A stretch of DNA of 64,000 bases from Microbacterium timonense (GCF_900292075.1 NZ_OLMV01000001.1:62001-126000); one strand, 5' to 3'; shown: positions 39,356 to 48,162, counted from the stretch's first letter. Notes: generated from the sequence alone by a model not told the origin. Program-made: numbers and translations.

Positions 39356-40916
39356 AAATGCACCGGTGAGCCGGTGGGCGTGGTTCGCCCGCCGGCTCGC
39401 CGTCGTGCTCGCGCTCATCGGCACCGCGCTCGTCGGCTGGCTCTGGTGGTCGAGCGTCCTCCCGGGGTCGTACTCGGCGATGCAGATGGGAAAGCCCGAC
39501 TACGGCGGCGGGCCCGGCGCCGACGACGCCATCATGTCCCACGGCGCGCATACCGCACAGGCGGCTGAGGCGGCTGCGCCGGGCGTCCAACCGGTCGACG
39601 TCACGGAGCTCGTCGCCGACCCGGGTCGCACGGCCGACGTGCGGGTGGAGCTGGTGGCGCGCACCGAGCAGGTGACCCCGCCCGGTGGGGAGCCGTTCGA
39701 AGGCTTCACGCTGAATGGCCAGACCCCGGGACCCACCATCCGCGCCACGCAGGGTCAGCTCGTGGAGGTGGTGCTGCGAAACGACGACGTGACGGCCGGC
39801 ACGACGCTGCACTGGCACGGGATCGACGTGCCCAACGCCATGGACGGGGTGGCCGGGGTGACGCAGGATGCCGTGCCCGCGGGCCGGAGCTTCACGTACC
39901 GCTTCGTCGCGGAACAGGCCGGCACGTTCTGGTACCACGCTCACCAGGCATCGCACCCGCAGGTGGTCGGCGGCCTCTTCGGCGCGATCGTGCTCGAACC
40001 GGCGCCCGAAGCGGATGCCGCCGGCAGCGCGCCGTCCGAGTCCGCGGTGCAAGGTGCGGCGGACGCAGTCGCCGTCGTGCACACCTACCCGGGAGGTCAG
40101 CGGACCCTCAACGGTGTCGTCGGGGACGCGCATCACGAAGCGGCCCCGGGTGCGGCAGTTCGTGTGCGGCTGGTCAACACCGACAGCACGCCGACCTCCG
40201 CCTGGGTGACCGGCGCGGCCTTCCGCATCCTCGCCGTCGACGGTCACGACCTCAGCGGACCGACGCCGGTCTCCGGCAAGACGGTTGATCTGACGGCGGG
40301 CGGTCGAGTCGATCTCGAGGTGAGCGTCCCGGCGTCGGGCGCGGCGCGCGTGGAGGTGCCCGGGGCGTCGCTCGTCGTCGGACCGGACGGCGCACGCGCC
40401 GACCGGGCCCCGGCACCCCGGCAGGCCGTCGATCTGCTGGCGTACGGGTCACCGGCTGACACCGGCCTCGATCCCACGCGGGCCGACCGGCGGTTCCGCT
40501 ACGACATCGGCCGGGCACCGGGGTTCCTGGACGGACGGCCGGGATACTGGTGGACCATCAACGGCGGCATCCTGCCGGCGGTGCCGATGTTCATGGTCGA
40601 CGAGGGCGACACCGTCGTGATGACGGTCTCGAACAGCAGCGGTGAGGTGCACCCGATGCACCTGCACGGCCACCACCTGCTCGTCCTCTCCCGTGACGGC
40701 GAGCGCTCGTCGGGCAGTCCGTGGTGGGTCGACTCGCTGAACGTCGAGCATGGCGAGACGTACGAGGTCGCCTTCCTCGCCGACAACCCCGGCATCTGGA
40801 TGGACCACTGTCACAACCTGCCGCACGCCGCGGAGGGCCTCATGACGCACGTCGCCTACTCCGGTGTCACCACACCCTTCCGCCTGGGCCGCGACACCGG
40901 GAACGACCCGGAGTGA
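39342..40916 (+). CDS. Membrane-anchored multicopper oxidase
   Basis: A cupredoxin-domain oxidase of up to 524 aa. An N-terminal signal anchor (WFARRLAVVLALIGTALVGW) is followed by three cupredoxin-like parts with all copper motifs: LHWHG, WYHAHQ, HPMHLHGHH and the HCHNLPHAAEGLM type-1 site with His, Cys, His and axial Met. It therefore faces outside and likely oxidises Cu(I), metals or phenolics using O2. Start is uncertain: GTG 39342 overlaps the preceding gene, while GTG 39366 begins just before the anchor. Neither has a clear ribosome-binding site. Confidence 0.9.
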   Translation: MLPPRNAPVSRWAWFARRLAVVLALIGTALVGWLWWSSVLPGSYSAMQMGKPDYGGGPGADDAIMSHGAHTAQAAEAAAPGVQPVDVTELVADPGRTADVRVELVARTEQVTPPGGEPFEGFTLNGQTPGPTIRATQGQLVEVVLRNDDVTAGTTLHWHGIDVPNAMDGVAGVTQDAVPAGRSFTYRFVAEQAGTFWYHAHQASHPQVVGGLFGAIVLEPAPEADAAGSAPSESAVQGAADAVAVVHTYPGGQRTLNGVVGDAHHEAAPGAAVRVRLVNTDSTPTSAWVTGAAFRILAVDGHDLSGPTPVSGKTVDLTAGGRVDLEVSVPASGAARVEVPGASLVVGPDGARADRAPAPRQAVDLLAYGSPADTGLDPTRADRRFRYDIGRAPGFLDGRPGYWWTINGGILPAVPMFMVDEGDTVVMTVSNSSGEVHPMHLHGHHLLVLSRDGERSSGSPWWVDSLNVEHGETYEVAFLADNPGIWMDHCHNLPHAAEGLMTHVAYSGVTTPFRLGRDTGNDPE

Positions 40917-40999
40917 ACGGGTCTGCGTCTGCGTCCGACCGACCCTGCCGGGCGGCCGACGACACGGTGTAGCGCCGGCTCGTGCGCAAGACTGGAGCC

Positions 41000-41569
41000 A
41001 TGGGGTTCACGCGCGCCGAACTGGAGTCGTTCCGCGGGCGCAGCATCGAGGACCTCGTGCCGTCGCGACCGCGGCTGGTCTTCGTCGGCATCAACCCGGG
41101 ACTGTGGACGGCGGCTACCGGGGTGCCGTTCGCGCACCCGGGCAACCGGTTCTATCCGGCGCTCGTGCAGGCCGGGATCATCCCTCGGATGCCGCGCATC
41201 GGCGATGACGGCATGCCCGAGGCCGACCGACGCATGCTCTTGGACGCCGGTGTGGGCATCTCGAGTCTCGTTCGTCGCGCGACCGTCCGTGCCGACGAGC
41301 TGAACCGCCAGGAATTGCGAGAGGGGGCGCAGCGCCTGGAGGCTGACGTGGCGGCGTGGGGTGCGCGCGTCGTCGCGGTGCTGGGGCTCACCGCGTACCG
41401 CCAGGGGTTCGCCCGACCCCGAGCGGTCGCCGGCCGGCAGTCAGAGACCCTCGGCGGGGCCGAGCTCTGGGTCGTTCCCAACCCGAGCGGGCTCAACGCC
41501 CATGAGACGATCTCCACGCTCGCCGCTGCCTACGCCGAACCGGCCCGCTCCGCTGGGGTGATCGCGTGA
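41000..41569 (+). CDS. mug: G:T/U mismatch-specific DNA glycosylase, Mug family
   Basis: A 189-aa member of the uracil-DNA glycosylase superfamily. It has the Mug/TDG motif GINPG (30-34) in place of the GQDPY of family 1, and the second motif NPSGLNAHE near residue 162. It removes uracil or thymine opposite guanine and some alkylated bases. It is the second UDG-fold enzyme in the window besides UdgX. ATG 41000 follows an AAGACT hexamer by 6 nt; an in-frame GTG at 40982 is an alternative. It overlaps the following DUF2809 gene. Confidence 0.92.
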   Translation: MGFTRAELESFRGRSIEDLVPSRPRLVFVGINPGLWTAATGVPFAHPGNRFYPALVQAGIIPRMPRIGDDGMPEADRRMLLDAGVGISSLVRRATVRADELNRQELREGAQRLEADVAAWGARVVAVLGLTAYRQGFARPRAVAGRQSETLGGAELWVVPNPSGLNAHETISTLAAAYAEPARSAGVIA

Positions 41570-42030
41570 TGGCCGGGCCGGTCGACCGAACGCGCCCCAT
41601 TGCACGCCCTAATGCCTCCGGCCGAGGCCACGACCGTCCGCCGTCGCTGATCCGGCGCGTGATCGCCGGCGTCCTCCTGTGCGTCACGATCATCGCGGGG
41701 CTCGTCGTCCACGGTGCGATGCCGGATACCGCGGCCACCGACATCGCCGGAGACGTGCTGTACGCCGTCGCCGCGTATCTGGGCGTGGTGCTGATCGCCC
41801 CGCGGCTGCCGGCACCGGCGGTGGGCGCCGTGGCGGCGTTGTGGTGCATCGGCGTGGAATTCTTCCAGCTCACTGGGCTGCCGCTGGAGTGGGGTGTCCG
41901 CCTCCCGCCCGTCATGCTCGTGCTGGGAACGGTGTTCGACCCGCGCGATCTGCTGGCATATGTGGTGGCCGTCGTCGGTGCCACCCTCATCGACCTGGGC
42001 TGCCGCACGGTCGGCCGGCGGTCTCACTGA
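41566..42030 (+). CDS. DUF2809 family membrane protein
   Basis: A 154-aa protein with four predicted helices after a basic N-terminus (about 30-50, 58-75, 78-98 and 125-145). VVHGAMPDTAATDIAGDVLYAV and IGVEFFQLTGLP are DUF2809 signatures. The function of the family is unknown. The start is GTG 41566 or ATG 41569, overlapping the mug stop. It overlaps the convergent reductase gene by 7 bp at the 3' end. Confidence 0.87.
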   Translation: MMAGPVDRTRPIARPNASGRGHDRPPSLIRRVIAGVLLCVTIIAGLVVHGAMPDTAATDIAGDVLYAVAAYLGVVLIAPRLPAPAVGAVAALWCIGVEFFQLTGLPLEWGVRLPPVMLVLGTVFDPRDLLAYVVAVVGATLIDLGCRTVGRRSH

Positions 42031-42734
42031 CGTCGACGGCCGCGAGCCCGTGCCACCATGATTCCGCGTTGCGACGTCGGGAAACGCTCCAGCATGGCGC
42101 GCAGCTCGGTGGCATCCACGTCGGCGCCGAACGCCTCCGCACCCGGTTCCAGCCGGATCCCCTCGCCGAGCGGCCCCGCATAGACGGGATCGAATCCGAG
42201 GTCGTCGACGAGCCGCATCACCGTCCGCACGTCCTCGGCATCGTCGCCCGCGACGGCGATCGCCTTGCGCCCGGGCGTGCCGGCGGGGCGGGCCTCCTCA
42301 TCCAGGTCCCGGTAGCCCATGTGGTTGAACGCCTTGACCACGCGTGCGCCGGGGAGCGAACGCTGCACGATCTCGCTCGTCGAAGTGCGCAGGTCCGCGT
42401 ACTCGGGCCGCAGGCCGTCGGCCTCCCACCAGTAGTTCATGGCATCGATCACGAGCTTGCCGCGAAGCTCATCGGCCGGGAGGCCGCGATGTGCGGGTAG
42501 AGGCAGGGCCAGGACGACGAGGTCGGCCTCCCACGCCACGACCGCGGTCTCGGCGACCTCGGCGCCGGATGCGACCGCGCCGATGGTGGCAGCGATGCGC
42601 GCCGGCCGGCCCGACCCCGCCACGAGGACTCGGTACCCGGCCGCGACAGCCAGTCGCGCGAGAACCCGACCGACCCGACCGGCGCCGATGATCCCGAGCA
42701 CCTCGGGCGCGCTGTCTTCGCGGCCGTTCGTCAC
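42024..42734 (-). CDS. NAD(P)-binding F420-dependent-reductase-like protein
   Basis: A 236-aa Rossmann protein. The N-terminal dinucleotide motif is IGAGRVGRVLARLA (15-28), followed by LVVLALPLPAH, LVIDAMNYWWEADG and VVKAFNHMGYRDL, the layout of F420-dependent NADP reductase-like proteins (F420_oxidored family). Whether it uses F420 is not evident. GTG 42734 follows TAGCCT by 6 nt on the minus strand, with no ribosome-binding site. It overlaps DUF2809 tail to tail. Confidence 0.87.
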   Translation of the reverse strand: MTNGREDSAPEVLGIIGAGRVGRVLARLAVAAGYRVLVAGSGRPARIAATIGAVASGAEVAETAVVAWEADLVVLALPLPAHRGLPADELRGKLVIDAMNYWWEADGLRPEYADLRTSTSEIVQRSLPGARVVKAFNHMGYRDLDEEARPAGTPGRKAIAVAGDDAEDVRTVMRLVDDLGFDPVYAGPLGEGIRLEPGAEAFGADVDATELRAMLERFPTSQRGIMVARARGRRRQ

Positions 42735-42740
42735 ACGTCC

Positions 42741-42746
42741 AGGCTA
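42741..42746 (-). promoter_or_regulatory. Candidate -10 for the reductase-like gene
   Basis: On the minus strand TAGCCT lies 6 nt before GTG 42734, predicting a leaderless mRNA. Confidence 0.5.
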
Positions 42747-42829
42747 CGGTGCGGGATGATCCGGCCTTCTTGACCCGCGCTCGTGGAATGCTGGAAGGCG
42801 AAACCCGTCTCCGCTCACGAAGGACCCTC

Positions 42830-43822
42830 ATGCAGCAGCGCGCACTCGGACACACTCGCCGCTCCGTCTCGGCGATCGGCCTGGGCACTTGGCAGCTCGG
42901 TGCGGATTGGGGCCAGGTGAGCGAACAGGACGCGGCGGCCGTGCTTGCGGCATCCGCCGACAGCGGCGTCACGCTCTTCGACACGGCCGACGTGTACGGC
43001 GACGGGCGCAGCGAATCGTTCATCGGCCGCTTCCTCGCCGCTCGCGCCGGGCATGACATCGTCGTGGCCACCAAGATGGGCCGCCGCCTGGCACAGGAGC
43101 CGGAGAATTACACGCCGGAGAACTTCCGGGCCTGGACCGATCGGTCGCGGGCGAACCTCGGTGTCGAGACCCTCGACCTCGTGCAGCTGCATTGCCCGCC
43201 GTCCGCGGTGATCGACGACGACGCGACGTACGAGGCTCTGGATGAGCTGGTGGCCGAAGGCCGGATCGCTGCCTACGGCGTCTCGGTCGAGACCAGTGCC
43301 CAGGCGCTCGCCGCGATCGCCCGCCCGCACGTGACGAACGTGCAGATCATCTTCAACCCGTTCCGGCTCAAGCCGCTGGACGAGGTGCTGCCAGCTGCCG
43401 AAGCCGCCGGTGTCGCGATCTTCGCTCGGGTGCCGTTGGCCTCGGGTCTGCTGTCGGGTCGCTATACGGCTCAGACGACCTTCGCGGCCGACGACCACCG
43501 CTCGTACAACCGTCACGGCGAGGCGTTCGACCGCGGCGAGACGTTCTCGGGCGTCGACTTCGAGGTCGGACTGAAGGCCGCGGCGGAGCTCGCCGCGTCG
43601 CTGCCGTCAGGCGTGACACTGCCGGCCGCGACGCTCGCGTGGATCGCCTCGCGCCGCGGGGTCACGAGCGTCATCCCCGGCGCCCGCAACGTGGCACAGG
43701 CACAGGCCAATGCGGCTGCCGCTGCGCTGCTCGACGATGGCTTCGACGTCGAGGCGTTCGATCGCGCCGTGCACGAGGTGTACGACCGCGACCTCCGTGC
43801 GGCGATCCACCCGCTCTGGTGA
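42830..43822 (+). CDS. Aldo/keto reductase
   Basis: A 330-aa (beta/alpha)8 NADPH-dependent reductase. The catalytic tetrad is visible: D51 (FDTADVYG), Y56, K82 (ATKMG) and H121 (QLHC). The C-terminal NADPH-binding motif is TSVIPGARNVAQAQANA. It reduces an unknown carbonyl. ATG 42830 has GAAGGA about 6 nt upstream; an open frame upstream to 42749 is not supported. A perfect hairpin follows the stop. Confidence 0.93.
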   Translation: MQQRALGHTRRSVSAIGLGTWQLGADWGQVSEQDAAAVLAASADSGVTLFDTADVYGDGRSESFIGRFLAARAGHDIVVATKMGRRLAQEPENYTPENFRAWTDRSRANLGVETLDLVQLHCPPSAVIDDDATYEALDELVAEGRIAAYGVSVETSAQALAAIARPHVTNVQIIFNPFRLKPLDEVLPAAEAAGVAIFARVPLASGLLSGRYTAQTTFAADDHRSYNRHGEAFDRGETFSGVDFEVGLKAAAELAASLPSGVTLPAATLAWIASRRGVTSVIPGARNVAQAQANAAAAALLDDGFDVEAFDRAVHEVYDRDLRAAIHPLW

Positions 43823-43825
43823 GCC

Positions 43826-43866
43826 GGATGCCTCGGCCCGGGCGAGCGCGCCGGGCCGAGGCATCC
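43826..43866. terminator. Bidirectional terminator between the reductase and beta-helix genes
   Basis: A perfect 16-bp stem: GGATGCCTCGGCCCGG (43826-43841) and its complement (43851-43866) around a 9-nt loop, between two convergent genes. Confidence 0.85.
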
Positions 43867-43873
43867 GCTCCTC

Positions 43874-45793
43874 TCAGGGGGTCGGGTAGTCGACGATGAA
43901 CTGCGGCGTACCCGTGTTCGTGTTGTCGGCCTGACCGCCGACGCCGTTCACGACGTGCTGAACCGTGCCGGCCGACAGATTCACCGTCATGATGTGGTGC
44001 AGGCGGACGCCCGGCGCTTCGGCGACCTCGAAGCCGTTCGAGGTGACGATCGACGGGTTGTTCTGGTTGAACACGTAGACCCCCGCTCCGTCGAGGCGGT
44101 GCGTCGTCACGCCGTCGGCGACCTTGTAGCCGGGGTACCCGAGGGTGCCGTCGGGCTGCGTCCAATCCGCCTGCGTCGGCGGGTCGTACGGCAGCTCGTT
44201 CTGGTAGAGGATCACACGGCCGTTCTCACCGTTCCACAGGGTGTTGTAGCGCTGGAAGTGCTCCACGAACAGACCGGTCGCGGTCACGTCATCGCCGTTG
44301 ACGATGACCCCGTTGGTGCCGGTGTTCGTGTTCCACCGGTCGGTGTCGCCGTTCACGCCGTTCGTGAACCCCTCGACGCCGTGGTCGCCACGCCACACCC
44401 ACGTGTGGTCGATGAGCACGTGGTCGGAATTGACCTCGAGCGCCGTCGTCGTCTTGCCGATGTGCGGGCCGCCGACCCGGAAGTACACGTCGCTCAGGGT
44501 GATGGGGTCCTGAGGGTTCAGCTTCTTGCCGCCGTGCGGATTGCCCACCCGCAGGAGTGCCGGCGAGAGCTGCGTTCCGGCGTCGATCGTGACGCCGGCG
44601 ACGACCATGCCGTCGGCATCCTTCACCTCGAGCGGAACCGCGCCACCCACCGCCGTGAGCGTCGCGTGTCCGAGTCCGAGGACGACGGTGCCCGGGCGCT
44701 TGACCTGGATCGTCTGCGCGACGTCATAGATCCCCGGCGTGAGGATCAGGTGCTGACCGCGGGCCAGAGCGTTGTTGATGTCCTTCACCGAGTCGGCGGG
44801 CGTCGCGATGTAGAACTCGGTGATCGGGATGCTGCGGCCCGGCGTCTGCGCGTCGGCCCAGCTGATCCCACGCGACTGGCGCTCCGCGGACGGGACGCGC
44901 ACGTTGTAGCGACCGTCGTCGTCGACGTACAGGTACGGCTTCTCGCGGCTGACCGGTGTGCGATCGACCGTGGTGTACGGCTCTGCGGGGAAGTTCGCCT
45001 CCGATGGAGCCCCGACGACGCCCGAGAACACCTGGTTCCACACGCCGTTGGACCAGCCGGCCACCTCGCTGTTGCGGATCAGCCACTGCTGCTGGGACCC
45101 GTTCACGACGAACGGCAGGCGGGAGTCCGCAATGAACCCGCCGCTGGCGTACTGGGGCCCCGCGGTGCAGTAATCCATGAGCGAGAGATTGGCGCCCGAG
45201 ACGTCCAGTCGTCTCATCGAGACGGCCTGCGACACCGCCCAGAACTCGGCACTGGCACGGCAGCCGTCTTGACCGGCCTTGTCGACGTCGATCGACAGGT
45301 TCGAGATCGTGCGCCAGAAATTCACCAGGGCCAGGCAATTGCCGGTACCTCCGCCTTCGAGGCACCGGTTGTACACCTCGACGGAGCCGTGCACGGTGAC
45401 ATCCTCGGGCGAGGCACCGAGACCGGCGATCTCGGTGTAGTACCCGACCTTGACCTGCAGCGGATCGTCGGCCGTGCCGTACTGCCCGGGCAGGAAGTAC
45501 ACCGCTTTGCGGGCGGTGCTCATCTCGGCATCCACCTGCTGCAGGTGGAGGGCGTCGAGGTCTGCCTGGATGTCGGCCGCCGGGGTGTCGGGGGAGTAGA
45601 TGGTCACGTTCGGACCGAAGTCCGGGTGGTAGGCATCGACCGCGCGCGGCGGCGCGGCCGCCGCGGGGGCGGCCAGCAGCGCGCCGGCGACAAGCGCCGC
45701 GGCGCCGACGACGGCAGCGGCCATGCGGCCGGCGCGCGGGGCTCCCCGCGAGGCCGTGGCGGTGTCGGGGAGCGGGGGAACGGGGACAGCCAT
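43874..45793 (-). CDS. Secreted right-handed parallel beta-helix protein
   Basis: A 639-aa exported protein. The signal peptide has GRMAAAVVGAAALVAGALLAAPAAAAP, with likely cleavage after AAA near residue 49. The mature part resembles pectate-lyase-superfamily beta-helices: repeated short strands with ADIQADLDALHLQQ near the start, LILTPGIYDVAQTIQVKRPG and VVLGLGHATLTAVGG coils, and Asn/Asp/Gly turns. It could be a polysaccharide lyase or glucanase, but no catalytic set is certain. Start ATG 45793 has GAGAGG 7 nt upstream; the longer frame to 45874 lacks support. A TTGAGA/TACATT promoter lies just upstream. Confidence 0.8.
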   Translation of the reverse strand: MAVPVPPLPDTATASRGAPRAGRMAAAVVGAAALVAGALLAAPAAAAPPRAVDAYHPDFGPNVTIYSPDTPAADIQADLDALHLQQVDAEMSTARKAVYFLPGQYGTADDPLQVKVGYYTEIAGLGASPEDVTVHGSVEVYNRCLEGGGTGNCLALVNFWRTISNLSIDVDKAGQDGCRASAEFWAVSQAVSMRRLDVSGANLSLMDYCTAGPQYASGGFIADSRLPFVVNGSQQQWLIRNSEVAGWSNGVWNQVFSGVVGAPSEANFPAEPYTTVDRTPVSREKPYLYVDDDGRYNVRVPSAERQSRGISWADAQTPGRSIPITEFYIATPADSVKDINNALARGQHLILTPGIYDVAQTIQVKRPGTVVLGLGHATLTAVGGAVPLEVKDADGMVVAGVTIDAGTQLSPALLRVGNPHGGKKLNPQDPITLSDVYFRVGGPHIGKTTTALEVNSDHVLIDHTWVWRGDHGVEGFTNGVNGDTDRWNTNTGTNGVIVNGDDVTATGLFVEHFQRYNTLWNGENGRVILYQNELPYDPPTQADWTQPDGTLGYPGYKVADGVTTHRLDGAGVYVFNQNNPSIVTSNGFEVAEAPGVRLHHIMTVNLSAGTVQHVVNGVGGQADNTNTGTPQFIVDYPTP

Positions 45794-45844
45794 GCGAAGT
45801 CCTCTCCATCGAGGCGGAAGCGGCGGACGCCGATTACTTACGGG

Positions 45845-45874
45845 AATGTAACCAAATCGTGGGAGCGGTCTCAA
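45845..45874 (-). promoter_or_regulatory. Promoter of the secreted beta-helix gene
   Basis: On the minus strand, TTGAGA (plus 45869-45874) is followed after 18 nt by TACATT (plus 45845-45850). It lies about 52 nt before the ATG, in a locally AT-richer stretch. Confidence 0.55.
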
Positions 45875-45903
45875 GACCCGCTTCGCCGGAATGCGGTCTG
45901 CCG

Positions 45904-46491
45904 TCAGAAGTCCAGGCGCATGACGAGGCGCCGCTTGGTGGGATGGCTGATCTCACGGAACCCGGCCGCGAGGAACGGACCGACGGCGCCGACGCTGAGC
46001 TCGTCCCAGATGACCTTCTTGCCCTCGGTGAGCATCGGGTAGGCCTCGACCGCAGCGGCGCCGCGCAGCCGAGCATGCTCAGCGGCCGCGGCCACCAGGG
46101 GGTACGTCAGGCCCTGGCCGCGGTGTCCTTTCCGCACGACCATGCAGGCGATCGCCCACACCGACTCGTCGTCGGGGTCCTCGTCGCGACCCTGCCACGG
46201 CACCGGTGACCCGCGCACCCGTCCGTAGACGCCGCGCCTGTCGACCGCGCACCACGCCACCGGCTCGTCATCCTGATAGGCGACGATGCCGATCGTCTCG
46301 TCCGCGCGGGGGTCACCGCAGTGCGTTTCGGCGCGCAGGATCGCGGCGCGCTCGGCCTCCGGCATGTACCACCAGTCGTGGTCGCCCAGGCGCTGCCGCT
46401 GACACTGGCAGCGCCCGGCGGCGCCGGTGAGGATCGCCTGCAGGTCGTCCCAGGTGGCCTCGTTCGCCGGTGCGAAGCGCAGTCCGCTCAT
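45904..46491 (-). CDS. GNAT family N-acetyltransferase with CxCQ motif (second copy)
   Basis: A 195-aa acetyltransferase. The N-terminal RCQCQ motif (from residue 27) and DWWYMPEAER are followed by motif A in CMVVRKGHRGQGLTYPLV and AVEAYPML. It is a paralogue of the gene at 26778-27365, with matching length and block order, though otherwise diverged. The substrate is unknown. ATG 46491 follows TACCCT by 6 nt with no Shine-Dalgarno. It is head to head with the glycosyltransferase gene. Confidence 0.88.
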   Translation of the reverse strand: MSGLRFAPANEATWDDLQAILTGAAGRCQCQRQRLGDHDWWYMPEAERAAILRAETHCGDPRADETIGIVAYQDDEPVAWCAVDRRGVYGRVRGSPVPWQGRDEDPDDESVWAIACMVVRKGHRGQGLTYPLVAAAAEHARLRGAAAVEAYPMLTEGKKVIWDELSVGAVGPFLAAGFREISHPTKRRLVMRLDF

Positions 46492-46497
46492 GTCGGC

Positions 46498-46503
46498 AGG
46501 GTA
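46498..46503 (-). promoter_or_regulatory. Candidate -10 for the second CxCQ-type GNAT
   Basis: On the minus strand TACCCT lies 6 nt before ATG 46491. The divergent glycosyltransferase has its own TAGGGT at 46529-46534, so two leaderless promoters share a 50-bp gap. Confidence 0.5.
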
Positions 46504-46528
46504 GCGTCGTGGCCCGACAACGCGGGAG

Positions 46529-46534
46529 TAGGGT
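46529..46534 (+). promoter_or_regulatory. Candidate -10 for the glycosyltransferase
   Basis: TAGGGT lies 7 nt before GTG 46542. There is no ribosome-binding site at suitable distance. Confidence 0.5.
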
Positions 46535-46541
46535 GTGGCTT

Positions 46542-47342
46542 GTGTCCCTCGCCCCTCGTCTTGCCGTGGTCATCCCGTGCCGAGACGACGCCGCTTACCT
46601 CGACGCGTGCCTGGCCGCCCTGGCCGTCCAGACGCATCTCGCGGATCGCGTGATCGTGGTCGACAACGCCAGCAGCGACGACTCCGCCGCCGTCGCTCGT
46701 CGGCACGGCGCGGTGGTGCTGCACGAGTCTGCGGTGGGCATCTGGCCTGCTGCCGCCCGAGGGTATGACGAGGCGATGCAGGACGCCGACATCATCGCGC
46801 GGCTCGACGCCGACTCACGTCCGCACCCCGACTGGGTCGCGCGGCTCGTCCGGTCGTTCGTGGCGGATCCTTCGCTCGGCGTGCTGACGGGCAGCGCCGA
46901 GTTCTACGGCGGCACGCCGTTGCAGAACTACCTCGGCGAGCGCTGGTACATCGGGGGCGGGCACTACTGGATCAAGAAGTGGCTGGGGATCCCGCTGGTG
47001 TTCGGGTCGAACTTCGCGATGCGCACCCGCGTGTGGGAGCGCGTGCGCGACCAGGTCGATCGGGGGAATGCGCGCATCCACGACGATCTGGACCTGACGA
47101 TCCGCCTCCGATCCTCAGACGGTGTGCGGTACGACCCGCAGCTGAGGATGCCGGTGTCGGCCCGCCCGGTGCAGACGCTCTCGGGGCTGTCGCGGCGCGT
47201 GTTCAAGGTGGCGTCGACGTTCGCGGCCAGCTGGCCGGAGGGGGCGGCCTGGCGCCGTTCCGAGCCGGCGACGACCGACGCCGCGTCCGTCGCGGAGTGG
47301 ATGCCGGAGGGTGACGACTGGACCCCCGAGTACGGTCGCTGA
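46542..47342 (+). CDS. Family 2 glycosyltransferase
   Basis: A 266-aa GT-A fold enzyme. It begins RLAVVIPCRDDAAYLDACLAAL, has VVDNASSDDS and the metal-binding RLDADSRPHPDW (D89 and D91), and ends with acceptor-site features such as IHDDLDLTIRLR. No membrane helix is seen, so it is soluble or peripheral. It likely transfers a sugar to a cell-envelope acceptor; donor and acceptor are unknown. The start is GTG 46542 by homology and promoter spacing; the frame is open upstream to 46470. Confidence 0.88.
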   Translation: MSLAPRLAVVIPCRDDAAYLDACLAALAVQTHLADRVIVVDNASSDDSAAVARRHGAVVLHESAVGIWPAAARGYDEAMQDADIIARLDADSRPHPDWVARLVRSFVADPSLGVLTGSAEFYGGTPLQNYLGERWYIGGGHYWIKKWLGIPLVFGSNFAMRTRVWERVRDQVDRGNARIHDDLDLTIRLRSSDGVRYDPQLRMPVSARPVQTLSGLSRRVFKVASTFAASWPEGAAWRRSEPATTDAASVAEWMPEGDDWTPEYGR

Positions 47343-47367
47343 CGCGGTCGCCCGCGGGCGCGGGGCG

Positions 47368-47373
47368 TACGGT
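47368..47373 (+). promoter_or_regulatory. Candidate -10 for the SRPBCC gene
   Basis: TACGGT lies 6 nt before ATG 47380. There is no Shine-Dalgarno between. Confidence 0.5.
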
Positions 47374-47379
47374 GTGAGC

Positions 47380-47808
47380 ATGCACGAGCTCACGGAAGAG
47401 GCGCTGATTGCGGCATCCGTCGACACCGTCTGGCGGGACTTCACCGAGTCGCATCGCCTCGCCGAGTGGTTCTGGCCGCCGCGGTTCGAGCCGACGGCGG
47501 TCGTCGAGCCGCGCGAGTGGGGACGGTGGGAGGTGAGGTCGGCGCCGATGGACATGGCGGTCGAGGCGAGGGTGCTCACCCTCGCTGCGCCGCGCGATCT
47601 GCGACTGGAGTGGAGTTGGGCGGGGGAGGAGTCCACCACCGGCGTCGAGATCACCCTGGAGGCTGCGGCGGATGCCGCGACCCGCGTGATCGTGCGGCAT
47701 ACGGGGTTCGCCGGGGCCGAGGAGCGGAACGATCACGTCGAGGGCTGGTCGAGCTGCCTGCAGCGACTCGTGGACCGTCACGGCGGACCGCCGGGAGAGC
47801 ACCTCTGA
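47380..47808 (+). CDS. SRPBCC (AHSA1/START-like) domain protein
   Basis: A 142-aa single-domain protein. ASVDTVWRDFTESHRLAEWFWPPRF is the opening helix-grip segment of SRPBCC/AHSA1 proteins, and the C-terminal helix contains NDHVEGWSSCLQRLVDR. Such proteins bind hydrophobic ligands or act as cyclase-like enzymes. Function unknown. The start is ATG 47380; an in-frame GTG at 47374 is possible. Confidence 0.88.
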   Translation: MHELTEEALIAASVDTVWRDFTESHRLAEWFWPPRFEPTAVVEPREWGRWEVRSAPMDMAVEARVLTLAAPRDLRLEWSWAGEESTTGVEITLEAAADAATRVIVRHTGFAGAEERNDHVEGWSSCLQRLVDRHGGPPGEHL

Positions 47809-47849
47809 CGCCGGGACGGCCCGCACCGGCGCATGTCGTGCGGCGGCGG

Positions 47850-47855
47850 TAAGGT
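47850..47855 (+). promoter_or_regulatory. Candidate -10 for the DUF1905 gene
   Basis: TAAGGT lies 7 nt before GTG 47863. There is no ribosome-binding site. Confidence 0.5.
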
Positions 47856-47862
47856 CGTGGCC

Positions 47863-48162
47863 GTGATGGTCGAGTTCGACGGCGAGGTGTTCCGCTGGGC
47901 GGCACGTGAGGACTCGGCATGGTTCTTCACCGAGGTGCCCGCCGAGCTGAGCGCCGACATCCGTGAGATCCCGCGGCCCTTCCGCGGGTTCGGGTCGGTG
48001 CGGGTGCGCGCACGGATCGGCGACACCGCGTGGACCACGTCGATCTTTCCGAGCTCCGGATCGGGCACGTACGTCTTGCCGCTGAAGAAGACCGTGCGGG
48101 ATGCCGAGAGTCTTGTCGACGGCGCGCCAGTGACTGTGCACCTCGAAGTGCTGGACGCGTGA
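47863..48162 (+). CDS. DUF1905 domain protein
   Basis: A 99-aa protein with the DUF1905 pattern: VEFDGEVFRW, WFFTEVPAELSADIRE, FGSVRVRARIGDTAWTTSIFP and YVLPLKKTVRDAE. The fold is a small beta-barrel; no activity is known. It is probably a single-gene transcript before the pilus locus. An open frame starts at 47833, but GTG 47863 fits both homology and promoter spacing. Confidence 0.88.
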   Translation: MMVEFDGEVFRWAAREDSAWFFTEVPAELSADIREIPRPFRGFGSVRVRARIGDTAWTTSIFPSSGSGTYVLPLKKTVRDAESLVDGAPVTVHLEVLDA

